Shown here: one piece after another, positions 33,094 to 42,679 of the stretch
Layout of the letters: each line of letters begins with the position of its first letter
Position numbering within the stretch: the first letter of the stretch is position 1
Assembly: GCA_030913685.1 (NCBI GenBank)
Contig: CP133187.1
Coordinates: 1,203,501-1,267,500, forward strand
Length of the DNA stretch: 64,000 nucleotides
DNA from: Oscillospiraceae bacterium MB24-C1
GTDB lineage: Bacteria; Bacillota; Clostridia; Oscillospirales; Ruminococcaceae
Reading direction: 5' to 3'
Made by a program: the position numbers and the translations under genes
Notes under the pieces: model-generated
Told to the model about the DNA's origin: nothing
The model's input: only the letters and a program-made list of their open reading frames with translations
Databases searched by the model: none

Positions 33094-34589
33094 GCGCCCT
33101 CCTCCATAATTTTATAGATGGCCGTCATATCAAAGCTCTCGCGAATGGCTGCGGCTAGAAAATCAAACTGTTGCTCACGGTGCTGAGCGGCGCTAATCTG
33201 CTCACCGCCCTCAGCACATAGACCTTTGCGCGCCAGCAAGAGATTTACCAGCGCATTACCCAACCCGCCGTCAAATAACCCGTGTACATAACTGCCAAAG
33301 ACATTTTCGTAAACTGCACCGTCACCGATGCTGCCTTCTAACACGGTAAATGGTCGCGTTCTACCCCGCAGCTTGGTGTTGCCCATGTGGATTTCGTACC
33401 CAAAAAGCTCCGCGCCGGAAAGTGCCTCAAGTTCACCGGTCAGTGTGCTAACCTTGCCGCTGATGCGGGTGCGTACCTTTTCGGGGGAGAACACCGTCTC
33501 GGTATCCAGCAGCTCCATGCCGCGCAACTCACCGCCACCTTCCACATTGTAGGGGTCTTTCAAAAGTCTACCCAACATCTGATAACCGCCGCACACACCT
33601 GCGACAAGTGTTCCTGAGGCCGCCAGCTTTTTAATCCCCGATTCCAAACCGTTTTGGCGCATCCACAGCAGATCGGCCATCGTGCTTTTGCTGCCAGGCA
33701 AAATAACCAGATCAGGACTGCCCAGCTCGTCCGCGGCACCAACATAGCGCAGACCTACCGACGGATGGCGTGCCAGCGCGTCAAAATCGGTAAAATTAGA
33801 AATGCGCGGCAACCGTACCACCACAATATCCAGTGGGCAGTGTTCGTTCGGCTGTCGTGAGAACCGGTCGGTCAAGCTGTCCTCATCGTCGATGTCAATG
33901 TTCAAATAGGGCAACACACCTAATACCGGAATATCTGTCAGCTCGGCGATCATGTCAATCCCAGACTGCAATATAGCTTTATCTCCGCGGAATTTATTGA
34001 TAATGACACCTTTTATACGACTACGTTCCTCGGGCTCCAGCAGCGCGATAGTGCCATAGATGCTGGCAAATACGCCGCCGCGGTCAATATCCGCCACCAG
34101 TAACACCGGCGCGTCGGCCATCTGCGCCATGCCCATGTTTACAATATCCTCAGCCTTCAAATTAATCTCCGCCGGGCTACCCGCGCCCTCAATGACGACA
34201 ATATCATTCTCGGCCGCCAGCGATTCATAGGCCTTTTGCACCTCGGGGCGTAGCGTACGCTTATACTTAAAATAATTCATGGCCGACATGTTACCGACCA
34301 CCTCACCGTTAAGAATCACCTGACTACCCACGTCGGTCGTGGGCTTAAGAAGCACTGGATTCATACGCACATCCGGCTCAAGACCTGCCGCCTGCGCCTG
34401 CGTCACTTGTGCGCGACCCATTTCAAGCCCGTCGAGCGTAACATAACTATTAAGTGCCATATTCTGGCTTTTAAAGGGGGCGACGCGATGGCCGTCCTGC
34501 ATAAAAACGCGGCACAGCCCCGCTGCGACAATGCTTTTTCCCGCATTAGACGTTGTCCCTTGTATCATAATTGGACGTGCTTTTTTCAT
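33090..34589 (-). CDS. cbiP: Cobyric acid synthase
   Basis: A 499-residue glutamine-dependent amidase. The N-terminal ATPase domain opens with IQGTTSNAGKSIVAAGLCR. The C-terminal glutaminase has the nucleophile Cys in VAGVCGGYQMLGR and a late His in GSYVHGLFD. It amidates four side chains of adenosylcobyrinic acid a,c-diamide. ATGA overlaps link it to cobD and cobO. Confidence 0.96.
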   Translation of the reverse strand: MKKARPIMIQGTTSNAGKSIVAAGLCRVFMQDGHRVAPFKSQNMALNSYVTLDGLEMGRAQVTQAQAAGLEPDVRMNPVLLKPTTDVGSQVILNGEVVGNMSAMNYFKYKRTLRPEVQKAYESLAAENDIVVIEGAGSPAEINLKAEDIVNMGMAQMADAPVLLVADIDRGGVFASIYGTIALLEPEERSRIKGVIINKFRGDKAILQSGIDMIAELTDIPVLGVLPYLNIDIDDEDSLTDRFSRQPNEHCPLDIVVVRLPRISNFTDFDALARHPSVGLRYVGAADELGSPDLVILPGSKSTMADLLWMRQNGLESGIKKLAASGTLVAGVCGGYQMLGRLLKDPYNVEGGGELRGMELLDTETVFSPEKVRTRISGKVSTLTGELEALSGAELFGYEIHMGNTKLRGRTRPFTVLEGSIGDGAVYENVFGSYVHGLFDGGLGNALVNLLLARKGLCAEGGEQISAAQHREQQFDFLAAAIRESFDMTAIYKIMEEGA

Positions 34590-35665
34590 TGTATCCCCTC
34601 CGTGATCTGTTTAATAGCTAAAATCAGTCGGTTGTTTTCCGGCGGCGTTCGAACTGCTACGCGGTACCATCCCTCGCCCAGCCCTTCAAAATTGGCGCAA
34701 CTGCGAATCAGCACACCCATTTGGCATAGCTTTTCGCCAAACTGGGGCAGTGGACAAAAAAACAAAATATAATTGGTCTCGCTTGTAACGACATGAAAGC
34801 CAACGGCAGTCAGCGCAGCCTGAACACGCGGGCGCTCAGCAGCAATCATCATGCGGCTTTCTTTAAGATAATCCCGCTCGCTCAATGCGGCAATGCCCGC
34901 GCGCTGTGCCAGCGACGAGACATTCCATGGCGGTCCGACCTCATACAGCCGCTGTATCAGTCCCACATCATTGCACAGGCAATAGCCCAGCCGCACCCCG
35001 GCCATACCGTAGATTTTGGTGAACGCCTTGAGCACAACTAGTTTTTTATATTGCAAAAGCATGGGCTTCAGTGTATGAGCTTCAGGCTTTGGTGTAAAGC
35101 CGAGAAAGCACTCATCCACCACCAGCCAAATATTATATTTTTCACAACGCGCTAACACTGTCTCTAGCAGTGCAGTATCGATCAACTTGCCCGTCGGGTT
35201 ATTGGGGTTGCATAAAAACATCACGTCAATGCCGGCGTGTAGCTGCGGCAAAATCGCTTGGGTCAAGGTAAACTCGTCTTCAGGTTGGAGCAGGTGCCGT
35301 TCAACCGCACACCCCTGACGACTCAGTGCCAGCTTGTACTCCGCAAAGGTGGGCGCCGGTATCAGCGCATGCTTCGGCTTTAGCGCCAATGCCAACCGAT
35401 AGATAATTTCTGCCGCACCGGCGGCACAGAAAATCTGATGGGATTTGATGCCCTCGCTGTTCGCAATCGCCGATCGCAAATCCCGACAAATTGGGTCTGG
35501 GTAACGGTCAGCGTCGATTGCCGCTTGACAGATCGCCCGACGAACCCCATCGGGTACCCCAAGCGGGTTAACATTTGCGGATAAATCCAGCGGAGCCATC
35601 CCATATCGCGCAACAAAGCTTTGGGCATCACCGCCGTGTATCAGCGCGCCGCAACAATCGTCCAT
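34586..35665 (-). CDS. cobD: L-threonine-O-3-phosphate decarboxylase (CobD type)
   Basis: A 359-residue aminotransferase-fold PLP enzyme. Motifs are LSANVNPLGVPDGV, FLCNPNNPTGKLID and the PLP lysine in VLKAFTKIYGMAGVRLGY. It makes (R)-1-amino-2-propanol phosphate, the linker joined by CbiB, its upstream neighbour. The ATG at 35665 was chosen; a start at 35722 would lie deep inside cbiB. Confidence 0.92.
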   Translation of the reverse strand: MDDCCGALIHGGDAQSFVARYGMAPLDLSANVNPLGVPDGVRRAICQAAIDADRYPDPICRDLRSAIANSEGIKSHQIFCAAGAAEIIYRLALALKPKHALIPAPTFAEYKLALSRQGCAVERHLLQPEDEFTLTQAILPQLHAGIDVMFLCNPNNPTGKLIDTALLETVLARCEKYNIWLVVDECFLGFTPKPEAHTLKPMLLQYKKLVVLKAFTKIYGMAGVRLGYCLCNDVGLIQRLYEVGPPWNVSSLAQRAGIAALSERDYLKESRMMIAAERPRVQAALTAVGFHVVTSETNYILFFCPLPQFGEKLCQMGVLIRSCANFEGLGEGWYRVAVRTPPENNRLILAIKQITEGIQ

Positions 35666-36621
35666 AAAACCGGAATCCCCCTTATCAGTATCACCATCAG
35701 CAACCCCAGTACCGCCGTGCAAAGCATCAAACGGTTCACGCGGCCAATGTCTTGCCGTTCACAGTCGCGCAGCGCGTCGCCGATGGTCGGCTTTTTCACC
35801 AGTTTACCAAAATAGACCGCATTGCCGCCGAGTATGATACCTAGCGCCCCGGCACAGACCGATTCGCTCTGTGCCGAGTTGGGGCTTTTGTGATTATAGC
35901 GGTCTCGCTTAAAAATTCGCCAAGCATTTTCGGCGTCAAACCTACAAAGCCACGCCGATGCAATCATCAACAGCGCGGATATGCGCGCGGGGATGTAGTT
36001 CATCACATCATCCAGCCGTGCGGAGGCCCGGCCGAAGTAAAGATATTTCTCGTTCTTATAGCCCACCATGCTGTCAAGCGTATTGACCGCTTTATACAAT
36101 ACGCCGAACGGCGCACCGCCGACAGTCAGCCAAAACAAAGGTGCAATGACCCCGTCACAGGTGTTTTCAGCCACCGTTTCCACCGCCGCCCGTATAATAT
36201 CGGGGCGGTCAAGCGCCGCAGTATCGCGCCCCACCACCTGCGCCACGGCTCGGCGCGCATCGTTGATTTTTGAAGACGCCAGTGCCTTCTCCACCCGTTC
36301 CCCCGCCTGCGCCAGCGACCGTGCGGCAAGGCACTGCCAACAGACAAAGCCTGCCAACGTCAGGCGTACGGCTGGGTGGATCAACCCACTAAGCCACAGC
36401 ACCAGATGACATACCCCAAAAGAAACAAGCGGGACACCGATAGCCAAAACTGTTCCCGCTGCCAGCTCTCCGTTAGGGGTTTTAAAAAACGCTTTGCGCA
36501 ACCCGCGTTCAAAACGGGTAATGATTTTACCGATGCCCACCACAAGGTGGGGTATAAAAACTGGATCACCAAAAAGCCAATCCAACCCAAATCCCAATAG
36601 AATTGCCGTCAAGACCGCCAT
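35641..36621 (-). CDS. cbiB: Adenosylcobinamide-phosphate synthase
   Basis: A 326-residue integral membrane protein with several hydrophobic segments. The family blocks DWLFGDP, AVETVAENTCDGVIAPLFW and NTLDSMVGYKNEKY are intact. It joins cobyric acid with aminopropanol phosphate. The stop overlaps the cobD start region by about 25 nt. Confidence 0.95.
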   Translation of the reverse strand: MAVLTAILLGFGLDWLFGDPVFIPHLVVGIGKIITRFERGLRKAFFKTPNGELAAGTVLAIGVPLVSFGVCHLVLWLSGLIHPAVRLTLAGFVCWQCLAARSLAQAGERVEKALASSKINDARRAVAQVVGRDTAALDRPDIIRAAVETVAENTCDGVIAPLFWLTVGGAPFGVLYKAVNTLDSMVGYKNEKYLYFGRASARLDDVMNYIPARISALLMIASAWLCRFDAENAWRIFKRDRYNHKSPNSAQSESVCAGALGIILGGNAVYFGKLVKKPTIGDALRDCERQDIGRVNRLMLCTAVLGLLMVILIRGIPVLWTIVAAR

Positions 36622-36627
36622 ACGCCC

Positions 36628-36972
36628 TCATTCCCCCTTGATGACAGTTCCAATGCCACACTGTACCCGGATGACTTTGTCAGCCTCGCGCGCCAACATA
36701 CAGCAGACCCGGCCCACCGTTTCACGCCACGTCCGTTCGTGGTCGTCCATCGGCACCACGCCGCAGCCAACCTCGTTGCAGATAATCACCTGCTTTTGGC
36801 GCAAGGCGGGCAAAATGATCTCGTAATCAGCGCATTCTTGCAGCAACGCTTGAAGGTCATAAAGCACTGGGGCACCGTGTAGTTGATTAGACATATGTTT
36901 TAAGTCATAACCCAAATATGTAGCGGCATAATTACGCTTGCCACAGTGCGCCCCGCCGATAATCAAAATCAT
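36628..36972 (-). CDS. Shortened CobU-like nucleotide-binding protein
   Basis: A 114-residue relative of adenosylcobinamide kinase/guanylyltransferase. The P-loop ILIIGGAHCGKRNYA and the C-terminal region VIICNEVGCGVVPMD, RTWRETVGRVCCMLAREADKVIRVQCGIGTVIKG are CobU-like, but the middle third with the guanylate-accepting histidine is missing. A full CobU lies two genes upstream. It may retain a kinase-like or regulatory role, or be a decaying duplicate. It is embedded in the operon with a four-base overlap to cobS. Confidence 0.75.
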   Translation of the reverse strand: MILIIGGAHCGKRNYAATYLGYDLKHMSNQLHGAPVLYDLQALLQECADYEIILPALRQKQVIICNEVGCGVVPMDDHERTWRETVGRVCCMLAREADKVIRVQCGIGTVIKGE

Positions 36973-37742
36973 AGCCAGCCCCCCTTTTGGCTAATCACTA
37001 ACATACCCAGACAGAGCAGCTCGCAAAGCTGTAAAAACCAACCCGCTAAGTCGCCCCGCATGCCACCGAATTCCTTTTTAGCCACATGCACTAACCACCA
37101 ATAACAGCCCATCGCCGTCTGTAGAATCCACGAGCCACCTGCAAGCGAAACGGTCAGCATCACCGCTAAACAGGCCGCCAGTAAAATAAAAAGCACCCCG
37201 GAAACCGCCCTCTTATTGGCGGCATCGGCAAAGCTATGCAGTGTCCCCGCCCCGCCCTCACACGGGAGGCTGATCACTGCAAAGGCGCTAAGCACACGGC
37301 TTAAAACCGGTATGCACATCAACAGTAACAGCGCAGGGCGAGATAGTACCAGCGTATAGCAGAGCGAAAAATACAATAGTAGATAGCACATTAGCCCGAT
37401 GACCGCAAACGCACCCGTGTGCGGATCTTTTAAAATCTCACATTTACGTTTCGGGTCAGCGTGGCTAGAAAGTGCATCAACCGTATCGCAAAAACCATCA
37501 AGATGAATGCCCCCTGTAACACCGATGGGTAGCAGCGTCAGACCGCAGGCGGTGAGTACTCCGCCCAGATCGAGCCATCGACAAACGACGACCCAGCCAA
37601 AAAGCAGTAGCCCAATCACCGCACCCACCAGCGGGAACCCCACCATCATATAACGCATGTTTCGTGCGTTCCAACTCACCTTTGGGACGGGCAGGCGCGA
37701 AAACATGGCAAATGCCAGCGCGATAGACCTCAGAATCGTCAT
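36969..37742 (-). CDS. cobS: Adenosylcobinamide-GDP ribazoletransferase (cobalamin synthase)
   Basis: A 257-residue membrane enzyme with about six hydrophobic segments and the hallmark acidic motif GGIHLDGFCDTVDALSSHADP. It joins adenosylcobinamide-GDP with alpha-ribazole. The ATG at 37742 overlaps the cobU stop; the frame to 37778 enters cobU. Confidence 0.94.
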   Translation of the reverse strand: MTILRSIALAFAMFSRLPVPKVSWNARNMRYMMVGFPLVGAVIGLLLFGWVVVCRWLDLGGVLTACGLTLLPIGVTGGIHLDGFCDTVDALSSHADPKRKCEILKDPHTGAFAVIGLMCYLLLYFSLCYTLVLSRPALLLLMCIPVLSRVLSAFAVISLPCEGGAGTLHSFADAANKRAVSGVLFILLAACLAVMLTVSLAGGSWILQTAMGCYWWLVHVAKKEFGGMRGDLAGWFLQLCELLCLGMLVISQKGGWL

Positions 37743-38266
37743 GTTGTCGCCCCTTTCAATACAATCGGGATGCCGCACACCACCTCGACAACCGCATCAA
37801 ACTGTGCAGCCAGCATCGCGTTGCAACAGCCAAGCAGCGTGAGATAGCGCTCGGTATCCGCGTCATAGGTGATGCCGTCGGAAAAAACGTCGTTGGTCAC
37901 CACCACCAGGTGGCGGCATCGGCCTGCGAGAAACTTCATGCCATCGAGAATGGCATTTTCGGCCTCTTCTTTTGCACCGTCAGGCGAAAACAGTTCATTC
38001 GCCACCAGATTTCCCAAACATTCCAACAAAACCGAACAGCCGTCGGGCAGTTCAGCGTCGGTCAAATCGCCCAGCGCGGTGAACCGCTCCAGCGTCTCGA
38101 AACCCTTCCTTGCACGCAAACTGCGGTGGCGTTTGATGCGCTGCTGAGCCTCTTGCCCAAAGGGCTGCATTGTCGCGATATAAAGCTTTTTTTTGGCACT
38201 TACGAGCAGCGACTCGGCATATTCGCTCTTGCCGCTGGCGGCGCCGCCAATCACAAGCGTTGTCAT
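37739..38266 (-). CDS. cobU: Bifunctional adenosylcobinamide kinase/guanylyltransferase
   Basis: A 175-residue protein of normal CobU length. It has the P-loop LVIGGAASGKSEYAE, the middle RIKRHRSLRARKGFETLE with the guanylylated histidine region, and VVTNDVFSDGITYD. It phosphorylates adenosylcobinamide and adds GMP, supplying CobS. Confidence 0.94.
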   Translation of the reverse strand: MTTLVIGGAASGKSEYAESLLVSAKKKLYIATMQPFGQEAQQRIKRHRSLRARKGFETLERFTALGDLTDAELPDGCSVLLECLGNLVANELFSPDGAKEEAENAILDGMKFLAGRCRHLVVVTNDVFSDGITYDADTERYLTLLGCCNAMLAAQFDAVVEVVCGIPIVLKGATT

Positions 38267-39348
38267 TTAGCCACGACGCTTTCTTTGTGCTCGTCGAGTG
38301 ACTTATAGGCATCCATGCCGATCTGTTCAAAGGTCGCCATATTTTTATAAACCTCCAGCGCCATATCCACCATCGGGACGGCGCAAACCGCCCCCGTACC
38401 CTCTCCGAGACGCATTTCGGCCGTAATCATCGGTTTTAACCCGATAGCGCCCAGAATCATAGCGGCGGCTGGCTCGGAAGAAACGTGGGTCGCCAGCATT
38501 GCCTGCACAGAATTGGGGCAAAGCCGCGCAGCCAAGAGCGCCGCCACCGAACTGATAAATCCATCAATAAGTATTGGAACCCGGTAAAGCGCACCGCCTA
38601 AGAAAACACCGGTCAGTCCCGCAATATCCAGCCCGCCCAGTGTTCGAAGCACACCAAACGGATCTTCGGAATCCGGTGCGTGCAGCCGAACCGCGCCTTG
38701 AATCACCCGGATCTTTTTGCGCATGGCCTGATCACACAGTCCCGCCCCACGCCCGGTGACCTTTGTAACCGCCTTACCTAGCAGCACCGCCGAGACAGCG
38801 CTGGCCGTGGTGGTGTTGCCGATACCCATTTCGCCGGTAGCCAGCAGTTGATAGCCTTGCTGCTTGCAGCGGCGCACCAGTTTCATACCACGCCGGATGG
38901 CCTGCTCGGCTTCATCCGCTGTCATCGCGGCCTCTTGGGCAAAGTTTTTGGTACCACGCGCTACAGCATAATCTAGAATCCCCTTGGAATCGGGCGGTTG
39001 ATTCATTCCCATATCCACCGCGAAAACATCCATGCCAGCCCGTTTTGCCATATAGCGGATACAAGCATGTCCCTGCGCAATGTTCTTGGCCACCAAAGTG
39101 GTAATTTCGCTACCGGTCTGGGTGACACCCTCAGCAACAACGCCGTTATCGGCACAGAGCACAAGCACCGCACGATGCTGGATGGTCGGTAGGTCGCTGC
39201 CGGTGAGCGCCGCTATTTTAATAACGGCCTCTTCAAGTAGACCTAAGCTGCCGATCGGTTTAGCGATCGCATTCCAACGTGCGCGGCAAAGCTGCGCCAC
39301 AGATAGGTCGGGAGGCTTAATTTGCCGGTTAAGTTCTTGAAAATCCAT
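38263..39348 (-). CDS. cobT: Nicotinate-nucleotide-dimethylbenzimidazole phosphoribosyltransferase
   Basis: A 361-residue enzyme that makes alpha-ribazole phosphate. The phosphate-binding GEMGIGNTTTASAV and the catalytic glutamate region EMRLGEGTGA are present. The ATG at 39348 has GGAG at proper spacing; an ATG four codons upstream (39360) is possible. The gene overlaps the end of cbiA by 20 nt. Confidence 0.95.
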   Translation of the reverse strand: MDFQELNRQIKPPDLSVAQLCRARWNAIAKPIGSLGLLEEAVIKIAALTGSDLPTIQHRAVLVLCADNGVVAEGVTQTGSEITTLVAKNIAQGHACIRYMAKRAGMDVFAVDMGMNQPPDSKGILDYAVARGTKNFAQEAAMTADEAEQAIRRGMKLVRRCKQQGYQLLATGEMGIGNTTTASAVSAVLLGKAVTKVTGRGAGLCDQAMRKKIRVIQGAVRLHAPDSEDPFGVLRTLGGLDIAGLTGVFLGGALYRVPILIDGFISSVAALLAARLCPNSVQAMLATHVSSEPAAAMILGAIGLKPMITAEMRLGEGTGAVCAVPMVDMALEVYKNMATFEQIGMDAYKSLDEHKESVVAK

Positions 39349-40708
39349 ATTTTTCTCCATAAGCGGCCGCGGCAGCTAAAAAATTCTTGGCCGCCATGAT
39401 GTTCCCCTGCAAATAAAGATGTGGAAAGCCCGCAAAAAGGCTCGATGTGGCATGAACGGCATCCCATGCGCGGCCGTCGGGTTTAATAGCCTTAAAGTCC
39501 TCGCCACAGCTGTCACTCTGCCAATAGTGAAATTCATGCGCGCTAAGCGTTTCCCCTGCTCGACACAACAAATTGTCGCGCCTGGCCGTCAGCGTGATAT
39601 AGCCAAAATGTCCCAGTCGGGTACCGGCGATTGCCGTCCCCTCTATGACGCCCACCATCGGATAAAAAGCACCCTTATCATCCTGCATCTGCGCGTGCAG
39701 GTATAAGAACCCGCCACACTCGGCAAGGCAGGGCATGCCGTCAGCAATTGCATTCCGTACACTTTGCAACATGGCGCAGTTTTGTGAAAGTTGCCCGGCA
39801 TAGAGTTCAGGGTAGCCCCCGCCCAGATAAAGCGCCTGTGCTTTTGGGGGCAACTGAGCATCTTGAAGCGGTGAAAAAAACATAAGCTCGACGCCCAACG
39901 CTTCAAACAGCGCCAACGTCTCATCATAATAAAAGCAAAAGGCGTCGTCGCGCGCGACGGCAAGACGCACACGATTTGGTGCCGGCATAACGACCTGCGA
40001 CGCCCATTCCAGCGGCGGTGCGGTTTGCGCCAGCTGTAAAAGCCCTAGCAGGTCAATACTCTGTGCCGCAGCCTCGCCCAACCGGTCAAGCTTTAGTGAT
40101 AGGTCAGCAATCTCATCCGCCGTCACCAGCCCCAAATGCCGGCTTTGCAGCGTACATTGTGGCAGATCGGGCAAGAAGCCCAGCACCGACAAGCCGGTCT
40201 CTTTTGTGATGATAGGAGCTACACGGTCATAAAGTGTTTGTGTGCAGCGGTTTAAAACAACACCTGCCAAATGCGAAGGGCTGCGCAGGTTGTTAAATCC
40301 ATGTACGGTAGCTGCCAATGAGAGCGCTGCCCCTTTGGCCGAAAGCAACAAAACCACCGGCGTATGGGTCGCTTTTGCCAGAGCATAGGCACTGGCTTCA
40401 TCTGTGATGCCTACACCGTCATAATAACCCATGGCACCCTCTATCAACGCCAGATCGCCGCTGCTGCCGCACTCAGCCAACAACCGAACCGCCGTCGGTG
40501 CATCAGAGAGAAAAAGATCGAGGTTGTAGCTGGGAAGCCCCAATACACGACGGTGGAACATCGGGTCAATGTAATCCGGCCCACTTTTAAAGGCGACCGG
40601 TCGTTTACCCGCCAGTTGAAAAGCTCGCAGCAGCGCAAGCGTTAAAGTCGTTTTGCCCTGCCCGCTTGAAGGAGCCGCCAACAACAGGCGCGGCAACTTT
40701 TTAAGCAT
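39329..40708 (-). CDS. cbiA: Cobyrinic acid a,c-diamide synthase
   Basis: A 459-residue glutamine-dependent amidase with the N-terminal P-loop LLLAAPSSGQGKTTLTLALL and the C-terminal glutaminase Cys in PCLAECGGFLYL. It amidates the a and c side chains. The ATG at 40708 has GGGGGTGG upstream; a GTG at 40717 would also be in frame. Confidence 0.95.
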   Translation of the reverse strand: MLKKLPRLLLAAPSSGQGKTTLTLALLRAFQLAGKRPVAFKSGPDYIDPMFHRRVLGLPSYNLDLFLSDAPTAVRLLAECGSSGDLALIEGAMGYYDGVGITDEASAYALAKATHTPVVLLLSAKGAALSLAATVHGFNNLRSPSHLAGVVLNRCTQTLYDRVAPIITKETGLSVLGFLPDLPQCTLQSRHLGLVTADEIADLSLKLDRLGEAAAQSIDLLGLLQLAQTAPPLEWASQVVMPAPNRVRLAVARDDAFCFYYDETLALFEALGVELMFFSPLQDAQLPPKAQALYLGGGYPELYAGQLSQNCAMLQSVRNAIADGMPCLAECGGFLYLHAQMQDDKGAFYPMVGVIEGTAIAGTRLGHFGYITLTARRDNLLCRAGETLSAHEFHYWQSDSCGEDFKAIKPDGRAWDAVHATSSLFAGFPHLYLQGNIMAAKNFLAAAAAYGEKYGFSRT

Positions 40709-41900
40709 TCCGACCACCCCCGCTGATAATGTAAACCGGGTTTTGCGCCGCTAGAATATGATAACGCCCCAGCGGTTCGGCACGGCTGACCGCGACCTGC
40801 ACCACCTCGGAATTTGGAAGGTTCAATTCATTGAAAAGCTCAACCGCCTCGGCGATTGTTTCAAGTGTCACGGCGGTAACCACTAAGCGCACCTGTGGAT
40901 TTTTCTCGCGCAGCAGCGCGATAATCTTGCGGAGTCTACCGCTGCTGCCGCCGATAAATGCTACGTCGGGGACAGGTAACGTCTGCAGTGCTTCAGGCGC
41001 CGCACCCTCAATGCAGGTAAGATTAAACGCGCCTAGCTGCTTAGCGTTTTCAGCCGTCAGACGGCAACCCTCGGGCTTTTGCTCAATCGCGTATACCCGT
41101 CCGCTGTCGAGCATCAACGCCGCTTCCACCGCGACCGATCCGGTGCCTGAACCGATGTCATAGACGATATCTCCACCACACAGCCGCAACTTTGAGAGCG
41201 CCACGGCGCGCACCTCGCTTTTAGTCATCGGAATATCCCCTCGTGTAAATGCCGTATCCGGCAGGCCGAAGCCCACCTGTCTCCTCGGCGCAGGGTTTTG
41301 CACCAGTAACACCGAGAGCGACGAAAATTGCCGCCGCGCCAGTTCTTCCACCGTCGCGCTTATAATCTGCTGTTCTTCACCGCCTAAGTCACTGCCAATG
41401 AAGGCGTTCAGCGCACCAAAACCGCTTTCAGCGAGTGCGCGGCATAGCACGTCGGGCGTCTGCATGCCCCCGGTGAGAAAGAAGCACTCGGCATGGCGCG
41501 AAACCTCATGTGCCGCGTTGCAGTCCACACCATGCGCTGAGCAAAGTCGCCAGCTCTGCCACGGCAATTGCAATGCTGACGAAAGCGCCTGTACGCTCGA
41601 TATGCCCGGTAGCACTGTCACCTCATGGTCATCCAACAGCGGTAACAACCGTTTGGTACCGCTGTAAAAACCGCTGTCCCCACTCATCAGCACACAGGCC
41701 GAATCGACACTGGCTGTATTTATAGCGGCGGCAATTTCCTCAGCATTGATGGCGGCAATACCGCGCGGCGCATCAATGCCCGCACTTTTAAGCAACCTCG
41801 GTGCACCGAGAACCAGCCCAGCGACATCCAAAGCCTGCTGCGTTGCAGGCAGACAGCTCTGCTTGGTGCCTGCGCCATAGCCTGCAATTGCCACCTTCAT
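40701..41900 (-). CDS. cbiET: Precorrin-6Y methyltransferase CbiE-CbiT fusion (CobL type)
   Basis: A 399-residue fusion. The N-terminal half is a tetrapyrrole methylase (CbiE, C5 methylation) with VLMSGDSGFYSGTKRLL and VTVLPGISSVQALS. The C-terminal half (from about residue 215) is a Rossmann methyltransferase (CbiT, C15 methylation and decarboxylation) with RAVALSKLRLCGGDIVYDIG and GTGSVAVEAAL. In many anaerobes these are separate genes. Confidence 0.95.
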   Translation of the reverse strand: MKVAIAGYGAGTKQSCLPATQQALDVAGLVLGAPRLLKSAGIDAPRGIAAINAEEIAAAINTASVDSACVLMSGDSGFYSGTKRLLPLLDDHEVTVLPGISSVQALSSALQLPWQSWRLCSAHGVDCNAAHEVSRHAECFFLTGGMQTPDVLCRALAESGFGALNAFIGSDLGGEEQQIISATVEELARRQFSSLSVLLVQNPAPRRQVGFGLPDTAFTRGDIPMTKSEVRAVALSKLRLCGGDIVYDIGSGTGSVAVEAALMLDSGRVYAIEQKPEGCRLTAENAKQLGAFNLTCIEGAAPEALQTLPVPDVAFIGGSSGRLRKIIALLREKNPQVRLVVTAVTLETIAEAVELFNELNLPNSEVVQVAVSRAEPLGRYHILAAQNPVYIISGGGRNA

Positions 41901-41923
41901 GCCTTATCCCCCTTGAAAACAAA

Positions 41924-42679
41924 TTAATTCACCCTCAAAAAATCCGTCAGTTTTATTTTGAGCTGTTCAAGCGTGGCGCCTGTATCTTCGGGTCGCCTGA
42001 CCAGAATCGTTTTGACATTGCATGCGCTGGCCGCAGCCAGCTTTTCGGGGAATCCCCCAGCTGCGCCACCGTCCTTAGTGACGAGCATTGAAATGCCAAG
42101 CTGCTCAAACAGCGCCATGTTTAGCGCCTGAGAGAACGGTCCCTGCATGGCGATAATATGGCTTTGCAAAAAGCCTAACGAAACACACTGCGCAATCGCC
42201 TCCACCATCGGCAGCACGCGGGGGTAGCAACGTTCGGCAAAGTTTGTCACCTGCGTGTATTCCGCCAATTCCTTTGACCCAGTGGCGATAAGTACCCTTC
42301 CGGTGCTTTGATTGAGCAATTCTGCCGCACGCGCCACCGACGAAACGACAACACACCCCTGCTCATCACTGGAGGGGCGCAATAGCCTAAAGTAAGCAAG
42401 CCCGATTTGCTGCGCCGCCGCCCGGATATTGTACGTGACCTCTTTGGCGTAGGGGTGTGTGGCATCTATCACACAGTCAAAGTGCTTGTCTTGCATCAAC
42501 ATCGTCATTTGGGCAATATTCAGTCGCCCGACCCGGATCACCAATTTCTCGTCACATGGCAAAAGCGTTTTAGCATAATTACTGGCAACGCAAAGCGTAG
42601 CCTGTATATCGAGCTGAAACAGCCATTCCAGTAGCGGATGGCTGTCCGCTGTGCCACCAAAAATTAATACCCGCTTCAT
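41924..42679 (-). CDS. cbiJ: Cobalt-precorrin-6A reductase
   Basis: A 251-residue NAD(P)H-dependent reductase of the CbiJ/CobK family. Visible features are LIFGGTADSHPLLEWL at the start, DCVIDATHPYAKEVTYNI and MLVTKDGGAAGGFPEKLAAA near the end. Its start overlaps the cbiH stop by four bases. Confidence 0.93.
   Translation of the reverse strand: MKRVLIFGGTADSHPLLEWLFQLDIQATLCVASNYAKTLLPCDEKLVIRVGRLNIAQMTMLMQDKHFDCVIDATHPYAKEVTYNIRAAAQQIGLAYFRLLRPSSDEQGCVVVSSVARAAELLNQSTGRVLIATGSKELAEYTQVTNFAERCYPRVLPMVEAIAQCVSLGFLQSHIIAMQGPFSQALNMALFEQLGISMLVTKDGGAAGGFPEKLAAASACNVKTILVRRPEDTGATLEQLKIKLTDFLRVN

Noticed and set aside
39419-39706. Long plus-strand frames opposite the cobalamin genes
   Set aside because: They are shadows of GC-rich codon usage on the minus strand, without ribosome sites or family features.
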